DNA of 64,000 bases from Haliotis asinina. Lineage: Eukaryota > Mollusca > Gastropoda > Lepetellida > Haliotidae. The notes below the pieces were generated by a model. That model was not told the DNA's origin and searched no databases. It worked only from the letters and a program-made list of their open reading frames with translations. The stretch's first letter is position 1, and each line of letters opens with the position of its first letter. Location: assembly GCF_037392515.1 (NCBI RefSeq), contig NC_090291.1, positions 18,689,501 through 18,753,500 on the forward strand, given 5' to 3'. Below, piece by piece: positions 12,601 through 24,516 of the stretch. The position numbers and the translations under genes are program-made.

Positions 12601-15600
12601 GGAGCTGCAGCTTCTGGATGCTGCCAGACAGAAGTTCCTCCACTTCCAGCAGAAGCAGAGGGAAGCTGAGCTCAAGAGGCTGGATGACGAGATGCAGAGA
12701 AAGGTGAGGAATGTACCCACTATGTCATACATGTGTTTCTGTGTGTTAGTATCAAACTTTGCAAAATGTCTATATTTGGTAGCTTAGTTAATAGTTTTTC
12801 AATAAATCTGAAACAGAAATTGTGATTAAGACAACATTAATGACTCTATGCTAAATAACATGTTTTAAGCTTTTAGAACTGAGAAAAAGATTATGAAAAT
12901 GAGGATGTATTTGTTGTACTTTGAAATATCCTGTCGATTCCTTATGGCTAATGTTGTAACTGCGGGACAGCTTGTGTACAGTGTCATGAGATGAACCAGA
13001 CATGTATCTGTAGGCTCTGATGAGGGACCAGGAAACAGCAGCTGCTCTTGAGGAAGGGGAGATCAAGAACCTGGAGCTGCAGCTTCAGAAGAAGATGTTT
13101 GAACAGGTCAGTAGAATCTGCTGTGACTGATTTGATTCATCCACTCTACATTGTTTAATGAGAGTTATAAAAAATATAGGGCTATGTCATCTTTTCGAGA
13201 GTTACCTCAGCTACATTATGCTGACTTTTCATGACATGATGGAAATAATGTTCAGTGCTGCAGAAAAAATAAAGTTAAATTGAGAAGCTGAGGATTTGTT
13301 CAGGTCAGTATAAGTTGTATGATATTGTGCATAGGAGTTGTTCCGGGACTATGCAACAGCATCACATACCCTGCGCACGGAGAAGGACATGCACCGGAAG
13401 CAGGTGGAGCTGGAGGAGAGGATACAGAACCGACTGAGGGATGCTGAGAGGGAGCGGGAGCTGGAGGTCAGGAAGGTCAGTCTCCAGATCACAATATGGC
13501 GTTCATGGCTATCACAATTAGGAGTTGACCGACAGTTAAAATAGTATTGAACAACCGGTCCCAGATTTTTACATCAGGGTCCAGAGCAGTTTGGACATTG
13601 ATTATGCCTATTGTTTATGCCCATTATTTACATCAAGTGTCTTATTTTTGTTTTGTTTGGTTGGGTTTTGTTTGATGCCATCCTCAACAATATTCTGCTA
13701 TAATGCAGCAGTGTGTAAATGTTTGATCCAGAAAATCCAGTGGTCAGCATCATGAGCATTGACCTGTGCAGTTGGGAGACAATCACATTTGTCAACAATG
13801 TCAGTGAGTCTGAGCAGATAAAGCTGTTAGTTGCCTCTTATGATGGGTTGCTAAAACAAATTCTTACCTGTATCTTCACCTGTCCAGGGCCCAATCAACC
13901 ATGATGTGATGATGTAAATATGAAAATATTTTGATTTCAAAGAGTTCATCCTGTGCTGACATATCTTCATCATGTTTACAGTGTGTTATATTTTGATTTT
14001 AAATTATGACATTTATTGGTATGTTGAGCTGTGTTGAATTAATGGTATAAGCCACACATTATTTCATATACTTCTCAATAATGGGGTTTTTTTACCAAGA
14101 ATCAGCCCTTATGTCTCTCATTATGCTGACTGTTGACTGACTTGTCACAACAGATGATGTCTCAGAACTTGGCCCAGGCATCCCAGAAGAACATAGACAT
14201 GTGGGCTCACAAGGAGATGCAGCATCGGCATCAGCTGGAGGACCTGGAGCGGGAGGCCAAGAACGTGCAGGTACAGCACACGTCTTTGTGTCTCTCATCT
14301 TAGACAATTGACTATTCTTAGCATTACAGGTCCCCAGTATACCTTGCTTGTCTACATGCACGATACATGCCAATTATCTTCTTATTGCTGTTTGCATTTT
14401 TGTGTCAGGATTCCTGGGATCAGGCCCCATACTGGCTGACTATGGGTATTTTTCTGAAGTTGATTAGATCTCTATTATCCAATGCATGTCTCTAATGGAC
14501 ATTCTAGGGGTGACTTATGTTCCAAGCACTCTGTCCATGTCACTGAGGGCTTCCAAAAGTAGAACAGCTTTGTCTGTATCTCACGATGTTCCTTTTATCC
14601 TTATGGTGATTCCAGATGTCCCTGCTTTATCGTTATTTGAGGAATACTTTATTTTTATAGCTGCAGTATTCATTTATAATCTAGTACAGTCCTTTTTAAT
14701 GGAAAGTATGTCTAAAGTTCAAAAGTATATAGTCTATCTTTACACTACCCCTTCATGCAACAATAGCAATGTTCAGTGTAAGCGGTTATTGGGTGACTAC
14801 TTTCCTAGGTTTGGCCTTTTTCATATGATACAAAACCGAAAGGACCTTTAGATTCTGAGGCAACACAAACCCTGACAAGTGTCAGTCATACATCTGTCAG
14901 TCAAACCTGTGTGTGTTTGTTTTGCAGCTGTCTCGTCTACATGTCCAGAACAGAGAGCTTGAGCAGGAAGTCCATGACTTGATGAGGAGATGCCATGACA
15001 CTAGGGTAAGGCAACACTGATGGGGATGGTGTGAAGTGAAAGGGGGGAAGTGTTTTTTGCACGTACATAGTTGTGTACATGGACATGTGTGTATATGCTG
15101 CATATGTGTGAAATGGTCTGGATTAATGCCTGTTTTATGACACTTTCTAAATGAGATGCCTTGTTGAAGTGTAATGTGTTAACCCCTCTCAAACACAGTA
15201 TACACACTCCAAGATGATCAGTAATTGTTTCATCCCCATAAAAACAAGCATCAGGCAGGTAGCACAATATTTGGGCATCTTCTAGTCTGGTGTGTCTGGG
15301 GATTGAACCACCAATTTTCCGGTCCCTGGGAAAGAATCTACAAAGATGATCTACTTACCTGGAAATGAAGTGCAGCTCATGAAAATTGCACATTTTCATG
15401 TTGGTTGACTTGGACGTAATGGGCTTGATTTTCAGACCTATCAAAGTTGTAATTGTCAGTGTGTGAACACCAAACCATTCTTGCTGGTTCTACCAAAGGT
15501 GAAGACTCATCTCAGATCTGTCGATCTCAGAAGATCTCAGTTTACAAGCATGCATGTTTGCAGGAGGACGAGACAGAGGCTGGGTATCGAGATTTGTTAG

Positions 15601-18359
15601 CAGACCAGGATGAGTGGGAGAACACCGCATCACGGAGACTAAAGAGCCTGGAAGAAGATATTCACACTGGTCGACAACATTCCCGGGATCTGTCTCAACA
15701 GGCCATTGACATTGTTAACAGTGAGTCTTGAAAACCATACAGTTAGATACTTAGGTATTCAATGAACTACATGTAAGTGTAACACCAAGTGACCACACCA
15801 CTACCAATTTACTATAGTGTCATCTGACTTCATATTTTCTTTAAACTGTTTGAAAATATGAGTGAGAGAGTATAGTTTTATGCCTCTTTTAGCAACATAC
15901 AGTAATGAAAATTTAAGTTTAGACATGTGTTTTACATGATGAAAATATCACACCCTCATGCACACACCCATACACATAGACACATGGAGATAGTACAGGT
16001 TGAATTGAAGGATTCAGAATACTGCCTTGTCTTTTGGAAAGCCAAATGTACTGGAAAAAAATAGGGATATTTGTAAATTTTGAAATTATGAAAAATGATG
16101 TATTCTTCTAGTGATATACTGATGAAATATCAGTCATAATACCATTATCCCAAACTTATTTTGTCAAGTACAGGATGAGTACAATTACACATGGGTGAGA
16201 TAAACACCATTTGCTTGCTTCACAATATTTTCCAATAAGATACTGTAGTAAGTTTGTATATATTTGAATGTCTTTGATATTCTAGGATACCAGAGAGCTT
16301 CAAATTTCGATAATAGTGAGTTGTATGACAGTGTCGACACAGGTGACAACTCAAAACGTAAGTAGACCAGTATGAGCTATCATAATGCAGATGTATTCCT
16401 CATATCATCCACCACTTGTTCACAGAACATCTTAGGACATTTTCTTTCCTCCAGGTTACCTCATGGCCCCAAATGTATGTTGATTAAATAATTGTCACTT
16501 AGTTGTATCCATGACCTGACATGTGGGATCAACCGTTGTTGCAATCCAACAAGACTCTTTGCACCTTTCACATGATTATAAATCATTGTCTAGAGTTTCT
16601 TTGCTGAAGTTGGTAACATGTCATGAGGTGGCTGAAATGTAGATCAAAACAACAGTAATATCTATCCTCTAGATGAGGTCACAATGTTCCACACACACAC
16701 ACACACACCAGGTAAAGTTTTCTCATGTAGACATTCTCTGGGTCTTCAGGTCTAGTCTGTCTTAAGCTGTCGGAACTATTGACAGCCCTCTGCTTGTCAT
16801 TTTTCTGAGGGGCGGTGGGGTGGTTAAGACATTCACTCATCATGCTGAAGACCTGGGTTCGATTCCCCACATAGGCACAGTATGTGAAACCCATTTCTGG
16901 CATCCTGTGCTGATATTGTTGAAATAGTACTAAAAATGACATAAAGCCAACCCCACCCACTCAATCACTCATTTTTCTGAGGGGCGGTGGGGTGGTTAAG
17001 ACATTCACTCATCATGCTGAAGTCACGGGTTCGATTCCCCACATGATCCCAATATGTGAAACCAACTTCTGGCATCCTGTGCTGATATTGTTGAAATAGT
17101 ACTAAAAATGACATAAAGCCAACCCCACCCACTCAATCACTCATTTTTTTGAGGGGCAGTGGGGTGGTTAAGACATTCACTCATCATGCTGAAGTCACGG
17201 GTTCGATTCCCCACATGGGCCCAATATGTGAAACCAACTTCTGGCATCCCTTGCTGATATTGTTGAAATAGTACTAAAAATGACATAAAGCCAACCCCAC
17301 CCACTCAATCACTCATTTTTCTGAGGGGCGGTGGGGTGGTTAAGACATTCACTCATCATGCTGAAGACACGGGTTCGATTCCCCACATGGGCCCAATATG
17401 TGAAACCAACTTCTGGCATCCCTTGCTGATATTGTTGAAATAGTACTAAAAATGACATAAAGCCAACCCCACCCACTCAATCACTCATTTTTCTGAGGGG
17501 CGGTGGGGTGGTTAAGACATTCACTCATCATGCTGAAGACATGGGTTCGATTCCCCACATGGGCCCAATATGTGAAACCAACTTCTGGCATCCCTTGCTG
17601 ATATTGTTGAAATAGTACTAAAAATGACATAAAGCCAACCCCACCCACTCAATCACTCATTTTTCTGAGGGGCGGTGGGGTGGTTAAGACATTCACTCAT
17701 CATGCTGAAGACACGGGTTCGATTCCCCACATGGGCCCAATATGTGAAACCAACTTCTGGCATCCTGTGCTGATATTGTTGAAATAGTTCTAAAAATGAC
17801 ATAAAGCCAACCCCACCCACTCAATCACTCATTTTTCTGAGGCAATGGAGGTAACTGACATTAATCTCCTTTTTCCACCCACTCTGAACTATTTTGGAAT
17901 TTGAAGTTATGTTTTGACAGGACTGATGATTCAATCAGTGAGTGAGTATGGTTTGGCACCAGCTTCACCAATATTCCAGCAATATCACACAATATTCCAG
18001 CCAAACACATTGTACACAAGTGGGGAATTGAACATGGGTCTTCAGCATGATGAGCAAACACTTTAACCATTGAGCTACCCCACAGCCCCAAATCAGTGAA
18101 TAGTCCCAATCAAGACTGTGTAAGTAAATCCACATCCTGTTCATATGTGCCCTGAAGATTTTGCTCAATTACACATGTATACGATCAACAGGGTGTCAAA
18201 AATGTATTTTCCATGTCTTTTTCAGTTTCATTTGAACGAAGTCGCAGAACGTTTGATGACCAAGAAATAGCTTTATTGAATGGTGTCCGTCAGTTAAGAC
18301 AAAGACTAGCCACAGAGAGCAGAGGCCGTAAACCCCCCAAGGTCCATGAAGGAGACTGA
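601..18359 (+). CDS. TBC1D31: TBC1 domain family member 31 (WDR67), C-terminal 662 aa, 16 exons, 5' end outside window
   Basis: Exons joined by GT-AG introns in one continuous frame: 601-680, 1304-1450, 2065-2198, 2759-2892, 9256-9435, 10506-10685, 11875-11927, 12332-12484, 12568-12703, 13014-13106, 13335-13475, 14154-14270, 14928-15005, 15564-15720, 16286-16357, 18226-18359 (TGA 18357). They total 1989 nt with no internal stop. The first six exons encode the TBC fold and closely match vertebrate TBC1D31 (MFIWRS, SALAHW, LAFPFVKLFQNN, HWFEYFPNPPIN, SNHPSFLLM, GQYPVFNKYPKFIVDYQ). From about 11875 on the protein is a long charged coiled coil (VQERERIRQEEMEYLRQK onward), ending in VRQLRQRLATESRGR. 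The canonical Rab-GAP Arg and Gln finger motifs are not obvious, as in other TBC1D31 proteins. The family acts at centrosomes/centriolar satellites in ciliogenesis. The N-terminal WD40 part, about 400 residues in vertebrates, should lie upstream. Confidence 0.95.
3171..3362 (+). repeat. SINE-like family B copy
   Basis: Contains GAAGATCC, TTCAGCAACCCATGCTTG, GAGGCAACTAACGGGATC, CAGACTTGATTATTTACAGACCGCC and the GGAATATTCCTGAGTGTGGTG tail, all in family order. Confidence 0.75.
4755..5164 (+). promoter_or_regulatory. Candidate promoter of nested homeobox gene with TALE/homeodomain-type sites
   Basis: Immediately upstream of the ATG are three inverted CCAAT boxes (ATTGG at 4821, 4983 and 5015), a perfect 14-bp palindrome CCATTAATTAATGG at 4787-4800 (two TAAT cores), and TGATTGACAC at 4921-4930. 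The last differs by one base from the PBX-MEIS/PREP composite site TGATTGACAG. No clear TATA box was seen. Function is inferred from motif match only. Confidence 0.4.
5165..6061 (+). CDS. Intronless TALE-class homeobox protein, SPILE-like (298 aa), nested in a TBC1D31 intron
   Basis: A single uninterrupted 298-codon frame. The ATG at 5165 has G at -3 and +4, a good Kozak context. Residues about 180-242 form a homeodomain with the three-residue TALE loop (NPYPSDDEK, PYP at 204-206) and recognition helix WFANKRNR (228-235), with Ala at homeodomain position 50. The closest familiar resemblance is to PBC/Pbx (NPYPSEEAK and WFGNKRIR), but it is not Pbx: residue 50 and the N-terminus differ. Residues about 85-165 are helical and charged and might be a remote PBC-B-like region. 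The gene lies on the same strand as its host, in the intron 2893-9255, with its own poly(A) signal. Spiralians have a lineage-specific expansion of TALE genes (SPILE) used in early blastomere specification; assignment to that group is inference. A retrocopy origin would also explain the missing introns, but the frame is intact. Confidence 0.88.
   Translation: MASIVDLPTDSCLYYTGSLAKLSSNPMFRELRAALVPECNKASSQFQAVKHDKEMNAVLESINTQTFCHTDTLDPSFTAVQEASLQSEFRQITHHPKVLELQTFYFSSIAEIEKERAAAITSLKSSRSAQLQKEMMIVHDRFDRKRVHLISRVTSSLQLLKQTIPPSEVSSQKDCSQGKMKSRQLSPRAVQIMTQWYEQHLNNPYPSDDEKVKMAEEGGISLSQVKAWFANKRNRTANTKPKRQKMQVEQSLMSICSELTGSEKTPRTYGDIIQQLSDIVNGSNMFSTDQCGLESEVN
6062..6460 (+). other. 3' UTR and poly(A) signal of nested homeobox gene
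   Basis: About 380 nt of A/T-rich sequence follows the TAA and ends in AATAAA at 6439-6444, with GT/T-rich sequence downstream. This gives the gene its own 3' end inside the host intron and supports independent transcription. Confidence 0.6.
6590..6805 (+). repeat. SINE-like family B copy
   Basis: Contains AACCCATGCTTGTCGTAAG, GACTTGGTTGACACATGTCATC, TTTATTTACAGAGCACC and GCTGGAATATTGATGAGTGC in order. It lies just after the nested homeobox gene. Confidence 0.75.
7484..7620 (-). repeat. SINE family A (tRNA-like), diverged
   Basis: In reverse: TCTAGCAATATTCGAAC, GGCTTCACACACTGCACTC, GGGGAATCAAACCAGGATCT (degenerate B box) and TTGGCTACACCACAGCC. Order matches the intact copy at 38393. Confidence 0.6.
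8887..8923. repeat. Perfect 16-bp inverted repeat, 5-bp loop
   Basis: GTAGTATAAGTAATAG (8887-8902) is the exact reverse complement of 8908-8923, separated by TGCCC. It lies in a TBC1D31 intron and is not followed by a T tract. It may be the core of a decayed foldback element. Confidence 0.8.
9465..9613 (+). repeat. Direct tandem duplication, about 77 bp x 2
   Basis: GAAGTCAATAnTGATATTGCTTTACTCTG ... GATAGGTGTCATCACTTTT ... GAGTTGTCA occurs twice back-to-back just after a TBC1D31 donor, with few differences. Confidence 0.8.
10150..10385 (+). repeat. SINE-like family B copy
   Basis: CTGTGAAGATC, GATCTTCAGTAACC, AAGAGGCTTACACAAGATCGGGTGGTCAGGCTTGC (broken here by divergence), GATTACTTACATGCTG and GCTGGAATATCCTTGAGTGCAT, ending AAACTCACTCACTT. 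Family order is kept. Confidence 0.75.
10997..11102. repeat. 37-bp inverted repeat around a 32-bp loop
   Basis: Left arm 10997-11033 and right arm 11066-11102 pair at 33 of 37 positions; the 20 inner positions pair perfectly (GGACCATGGGTTGAGGTACC). Intron of TBC1D31. Probably the centre of a foldback/MITE element; flanks were not resolved. Confidence 0.8.
13676..13888 (-). repeat. SINE-like family B, diverged
   Basis: In reverse: CCTCAACAATATTCTGCTATAA, GATCCAGAAAATCCAGTGGTCAG, ATGAGCATTGACCTG, GTCAACAATGTCAGTGAG, TTAGTTGCCTCTTATGA and TATCTTCACCTG in family order. Confidence 0.6.
16809..17840 (+). repeat. Tandem array of a tRNA-like SINE (family A), six units of exactly 172 bp
   Basis: The start GGGGCGGTGGGG recurs at 16809, 16981, 17153, 17325, 17497 and 17669 (17153 has one change), and a truncated start follows at 17841. 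Each unit has an A-box-like GGTGGTTAAGAC, a B box GGGTTCGATTCC, the family A body and an ACTCAATCACTC tail. Units are nearly identical, which implies recent unit-by-unit amplification rather than six separate insertions. It lies in the last TBC1D31 intron (16358-18225). Confidence 0.93.
17941..18090 (-). repeat. SINE family A, reverse copy
   Basis: GTGAGTGAGTATGG, ACCAATATTCCAGCAATATC, GGGGAATTGAACATGGGTCT and TTTAACCATTGAGCTACCCC. It sits 100 bp from the tandem array in inverted orientation and is more diverged than the array units. Confidence 0.8.
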
Positions 18360-19765
18360 GACAGATCATGTAGACACTTAATTCTGCTGTGCCTCATAAG
18401 GCTGCATTGTGTACTGCCATGTTTCACATCAACAACTGGAGAACTATTTATTTTCAAAATGTTACAATGGTTTGCAAATTAAGCAAGCAGTGAAAACAAA
18501 AGAACACATTCTTCCAAACTGTTTTAGTATCAGTGATGTATAAGATGTCTTAAGGTGACCTAGATTGCCTCTGGTGACTTTGTGTTGATCAAACTTAACA
18601 GATGGGGAGGAAGGTTTGGTGAGCATATTACCAGAACTAGAAGAGTAGTAAAGGGCTTTCTGGATCAGGGCCCTATTTCTCGAAACTGTCATAGCCCTAA
18701 GAAGTCTTAACTTTGATTGTAGCCAATGTGTTAATAATGGGCTTGAGGGCTCTAAAGTTTTGAGAATATCTAGCCAGGCTCATGAATTGCTGATGGGAAA
18801 TCCAGATATGTTTGCCATGACAGTTTTCAGGTCTGATTGATTTAATTAGAACATTCTCTTTGTATCTCTGCATAACTCTGATTTGATGTTGAAGAGGAAA
18901 ATAACCAAATATACCCTTAGGATTTTAGTAGGTCTGTTACTGTGTGAAGCTCATTATGCCAGTACATCTTCATCAGATATTAATTTCCCAAATGGGTTGA
19001 TGTCCCATAAACTTGTCATATGTCAGTCTCATCATGTAACTTTTACACATTACATGATACCTTACTACATGTAGATCTAACCCTACCTGTTTGGAGATTA
19101 TGTCCAATGAATCAGAAGAGAGTGTTTGCTGAGTGTAGATGGTGTATCTGAAGTATGTGTGGCAGTCAATAGCTTTCTAAAGAGAAACAGATTTTCTTCT
19201 TGATTTAGAAAATTATTTTAGCTAAAGGAAACATGCATGAGGCACAAACGTTTCTGCGATGGTACCCCTTTTGAGTGTAGATGCCATTGGTCTCAGAATA
19301 TTAGGATTGTATGAAATAGCCATAATGCATTCCTTATTATTTACATTTGGAACTTGTTCAACTTCATTTTCGAAATTAAGATCTGATACAAGGAACTGAA
19401 TATCCTCACTTGTGCATCCTGTTCGCAAGCCTTGAAACTGATTGTCCTGATCCAGCATCTGATAGAGGATGTTGTGAAATCTTTCTTTGATAGGTACCGT
19501 ATCAAAATAAAGGATAAGATTGTCATGGAATAAACAAGTATAGTGATCTGATGGTCATGAAGAAGTCAACAGCTGTCAACAGAAGCTGTAGCTAGCTGGA
19601 TCTGGATCTGCATTTACAAGTATATATTTGGGGCCAAAAACAATTTGCACATATGGACATTGGTTGTGTATATCATGTTCTAAATTATGAATGTATGTAC
19701 AAAAAAGATTTATTTTAGTCATCATCATATTTTTTATTGTAAATAAAGAACTTTTATCTCTTAAT
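18360..19765 (+). other. TBC1D31: TBC1D31 3' UTR with poly(A) signal
   Basis: Sequence between the TGA and an AATAAA hexamer at 19742-19747, which is followed by a T-rich stretch. No coding potential was recognised here. The UTR end is inferred from the hexamer alone; earlier cleavage is possible. Confidence 0.55.
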
Positions 19766-20218
19766 TTGCTTATGTTGATTTTCTTTTCTTAATTCAACAC
19801 ACCTGCTGACAAAGTTTGAACTATGCACGAGAGTTTCCTTAGGATGACCCCCACACCACCTGCGGGGACCTCAAAGGTAAAGTCACATCTTACGGACACG
19901 TACGGTGGCGGAATAAACGTCATAGACCATAGTCGATCACGTAGTTGGACGATCACCATAGTTATGACCGTATATTGAACTTCAACAAACCCATGCTTTG
20001 GCCGTGCTTCTGCTAGTGTGACCTCCAGTAGACCTCATAATTGACCTTAATTGACCCACTGTTGTGTTGAACGTAGTGTCAAGACAGCCCTCCCAACAAA
20101 ATCGAATAGGGAGATCGTGCGAGTGGCGGAAGTACGTCATTGACGCGTAGTCTACGTCAACATGGATGAGTAGGCCCAAGATATTCGTCCTTATTTTCCG
20201 ATTTACTTGCACAAATGA

Positions 20219-20474
20219 GTGAGTGGGTGAGTTTAGTTTTACACGGCACTCAGCAATATTTCAGCTATATGTCGGCGGTCTGTAAATAACCAGACAATCC
20301 AGTGATCTGCAACATGAGCATCGATCTGCGCATATGGGAACCGATGACGTGTCAACCAAGTCGGCGACCCTGACCACCCGATCCCGTTAGTCGCCTCTTA
20401 CGACAAGCAGAGTCACCTTTTATGGCAAGCATGGGTTGCTGAAGGCCTATTCTACCCCGGGACCTTCACGGGGC
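20219..20474 (-). repeat. Full-length SINE-like family B with 14-bp target duplication
   Basis: Complete in reverse orientation, from the GTGAGTGGGTGAGTTTAG tail to the GGGACCTTCACGGGG head. Flanked by ACTTGCACAAATGA (20205-20218) and ACTTGCACCAATGA (20475-20488), a target-site duplication with one mismatch. This defines the element's ends in this genome. Confidence 0.88.
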
Positions 20475-21084
20475 ACTTGCACCAATGAACACATTCGTAA
20501 CCAAGCAAGATGCTGTTCTGGTTTTGCTTAACTGACATGATTAACAGGTGGTCACAGACCCGTACGAGTCATATCTGGACACCGCATCATGTCTTTGTCT
20601 ATAGACCACTATTGCTAGCAAGAAAAATACGGACATATTTTTCATCAGTTGACCTAAAAGTAGTTAATTTGTGTGGCACACAAATGAGCAATGTGTCGTA
20701 CCCGCTCGGCGGCTATCTTAGCATGCGCAAGCAAGCACTCAAGTGAAACAAAAAAATGATTACAAAAGGTCAGCCTCGTACGACACCGATGTCTTGTACA
20801 TTGACTTTTACATGCACAGATATGAAGTTGAAGGAGGTCCACTGGGACAATTTAGTCTGAACTTATTTGCAGCTTTATCACAGGAAAATGTTTTGAAGAT
20901 ATATTACGACAGAAACGTATTTTTTGATACAAAAACATTAAGTCTACCTTTACTGATAGCTCAAAGATATTCTTAGAAAATATTTATACAAACATTTTGC
21001 TTCTACTACAACGTTCTTAAATATATGCAGGCCTCAGTTTCACCATTATCTAATGATATACACAAAAGACACATAACATGTTCA

Positions 21085-21215
21085 TGGCAATATGAGCATC
21101 GATCTTCATATGGGATAGGATGGTGTACTTCAAACAAGTAAGTGAGAGCGACCACCTGATCACATTAGTTCCCTCCTTACAACCACATGGGTTGCTGAGG
21201 ACCTGTTTTGCCCCC
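21085..21215 (-). repeat. SINE-like family B fragment
   Basis: ATGAGCATCGATCTTC, GAGCGACCACCTGATC, TTAGTTCCCTCCTTA and GGGTTGCTGAGGACCTG keep the family order; the 3' tail is missing. Confidence 0.6.
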
Positions 21216-24077
21216 TAATTGGTTTACTGAGCCAATATATTTGTGAACCTGTCAGAATGGTTGGTGAATAGATGCACAGACATATCAGAGAGAGATTTGT
21301 CAAGTTACGATTAATTTTCAGCGATTCAGCATGCGTTGGTATAGACGTTGGCCGACAAGTTTGAGGCTGTGGGATTACATTTTGATAGGAAAACCTTGTA
21401 ATCGTGTCAGTCAATAGTCAGTGACCTCGCCTAGATGGATATTAAAAGACCAATTTCCCGATTTCAGTATTTCAACATGAGCGTATAATAAATGTGCCTA
21501 TTCATATTCTTGAACAGCGTTTAAAGTCTGGTTTAAGAGTTCGCTTTTCAGGTCAAAAGCCGGCGTTTCCCGACATAAGCACATTAAGACTGACGCTTAG
21601 TGTCTTGGAAATGTATCATTTTGATAAAAGGCAAAGATATTAATTTTTGTTGAAAAAAGGACCAAGTAATTTTGAAGCTTTACAGACTAGCAACACATAT
21701 TTTGGGGCTACAGGTGCAGGAAGCATCTTCATTTATAAAATTACATTCCACAAACATCAGATAAAGGTTTGAATACCTATTTGTCCCTTAATTGTTCAAA
21801 TATGGAACTACATTATTTCCAAGTCAATGAATGCAAACATATGGTCCCTCCTTAGAACCGTGTGTTAGAAATGCATATGGAGCTGTTGTATCGACAAATC
21901 ATGTATATTTATTGATAATTGATTGCTTCACCGACATGCACATTGCTGTATATGTTAACGTGCCTACTCAGTTGCTGCGACTATTGTGCAACACACATAA
22001 CGTACTAATAATGCGGTATCGACAACTTATATAATACATTTTCTTATCAGTGAGTCGCCACATTGATAAGGGTATTCTTCAGTGTATATTATCCTGTTTG
22101 AAAATACGTTCAACAGCTGATAACGTTTACATAACATGCGGTTCCGTATTTACTGAGCGAGTTTACATAATGCATTGGCAGTTTCTAGAAATCTTTATTG
22201 GAAAATACAAAATGGTGTAACAGGTACAATACCTCCTACTTTCATTCCGCAGTCACCTGAACGTTATGCTGCGCTGGTATGCAAACCACTTATTGGCTCA
22301 CTCAAGAAACTGAAAAAAATGTCAATCAAAAGTTGGAGTATGTGCGACTGAGCTTGTCAGAATATATTTCGTGATCTTGACCATCAACTGAGAGACCGTG
22401 GTAAGAGGAAATGACGAGCAGGTGACATTTGCCGCTTATATGTACTAGAACACTTTCTGCATAAGGCCACGCTTTCAATTCCACATGTAAGGGTTAATAC
22501 AAACAGAAAATTAAAAGAAAAGGGCAATGATGCAGTAGTGATCCAAGTAGATAAACGACCGTGAAGTGATTACAGAAAATACTTTTAAGCAAACGTGAAA
22601 CCTGTAACTTAACTCGAGTCTCAGTTGTCATTTTCATTTGGAAACTTATTATCTTTGGTCTGCCATTTTGGCATTGTCTGCTAAGCACATGTGACCGGCT
22701 TTTTTAGTGAAACAGCTGATGTCTCAGTGTCTGTGTTACATCAAGATACCACTGTGGAGTGGCGTCCCGAGGTACATTCAGTTACGTCAATAAAGGCACG
22801 AATAATCAGAATACATCTATGACGCATGGACCTGGCAGATACCCATACAAGAAAGTGTTTTCTTCGTGTCTATAAAGGGATATAATGAGGGTATTAATGA
22901 CATGTACTTTTATCTTGGCCCGTTTATGATACATACTGAAAGGAAATGCAATGCGACATCACATCATTGCTTGTGTCAAATGTACTCGCAATCTGAGTTT
23001 ATGGAACATCAGTTTAAATAGGCCAGTCAAGACGATTTTCACAAAAAGCACGGAGATCCAACATCCCAATGCTATACTCCGAGAACGCACCCGCATGAGC
23101 TATCTAGACATAACCGCTACACGATAAAAACTGTTGTTCATTATCATGTCTCACAGAATATATAATTTGATAAGGCGTTGCTTGTTATTAAATACTTTTG
23201 CGATAGTGAAACAAATGTGGACAACTTTAAAGTTTACTCATGGCGTTATTACAGCAAAGGTTGACTGGATGCAGAGATAACATGGTTTAGACACTGTGAG
23301 ACTATTAAGAAAGGTCACATGCAATGCAATGTTATGTACTGTTACTACAGTAACAGCAGTGATGCTCGAACGGAATAAACTTAAGAAACGAGAAGAAACG
23401 AGTTGGTTCTTGTGGTGTATTTAGCCGTGCTCTAAGAGAGCCAGAGTTCTGTTCTATTGGCACACTGGGAACACTTGCGTGGACAAAGGGGCAAGGATCG
23501 CTTTTTGTTCACCACTGAACGTTTTAATCCCAAGAAACATCCACTTCACAAGATTTTCCAACACCACAGATAAGGCGTAACTGATACTGGTAGCAAGAGC
23601 GAGGGCAGTTTAATCAAACGTGCTAGCTTGCCTAATACTGCTGTCTACTGTCACACTCTTTTGGTGATAAGAATAACGAGGTCACGTGAACGTTGATTTC
23701 AAACGTACTAAAATCTGTGAAAATGAAATTTTATGAATCAAGTAATTTGCATGATGGAAACATGATCGTCTTGAGCACAGGTAACATGAACACGTATGAA
23801 CCCTTCATATACATACCCCTGAAATCTGGTATAAGACATAACTATCGAAGGTGAATAAACATTTTCAAATTTGAAAATTTACATGTGTTTTCTTAACCGA
23901 GTAAACTTAGAACGAAATTGGAAATTTCAGCACCCATTGAAATTCAAGGGAATCCATTGGAAATACTGTATGATCATGTATTTTCCTGGGTATTCGTTTT
24001 GCAGTTCATGTTTAGAAATACACAGGAGTCTGGTCAAGGCATACGAGGTGCTTGTGCATACAGAAATGACTATGTGA

Positions 24078-24134
24078 TTGACTCACTCACTCACTCACTC
24101 ACTCACTCACTCACTCACTCACTCACTCACTCAC
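24078..24134. repeat. (ACTC)n microsatellite
   Basis: About 14 tandem ACTC units with no SINE body attached. The same tetranucleotide ends most SINE copies here, so it may be a leftover SINE tail. Confidence 0.9.
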
Positions 24135-24516
24135 CAATATTGGTAGCCCTAGATTAAATTTGGTGATTACCAGTGTCATATGTATGCTAATATCTGCAAA
24201 ACTGTGCAAAGACAAAACGATAATAATCGGATTAATTTGATGTATATGCTAAAATGTGATATCGAATATCATTAATGGTTTTCAATGGTATGTGCTTCCT
24301 TCACGCTCTGGCAAAGATATCATGGTTTTGATTAACATCAAATGACGGATACTAAACACTAATATATATTTCACTTGCAAGAATCAATAAAGGCCTCACG
24401 ATTATATTGTGATATTTTATACGACATGACGTTCCTAAACGAGAGAGAGATCTTACCCAAATATGGTACCACTGAAGAATCTGAGAACTGTTTCTAAATT
24501 GTTATAAATTTCATTA

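Larger units (their letters stand above)
19766..24180. other. Intergenic region, no gene recognised
   Basis: Between the TBC1D31 3' end and the ADGF locus. Apart from SINE-like copies (20219-20474 and about 21085-21215), no conserved coding frame, RNA gene or transposon protein was recognised on either strand. Open frames are short and without family resemblance. Confidence 0.6.

Noticed and set aside
16809-17840. Tandem tRNA genes suggested by repeated GGTTCGATTCC B boxes
   Set aside because: Units do not fold as a full cloverleaf by eye and continue into a SINE body and ACTC tail; a tRNA-derived SINE explains them.
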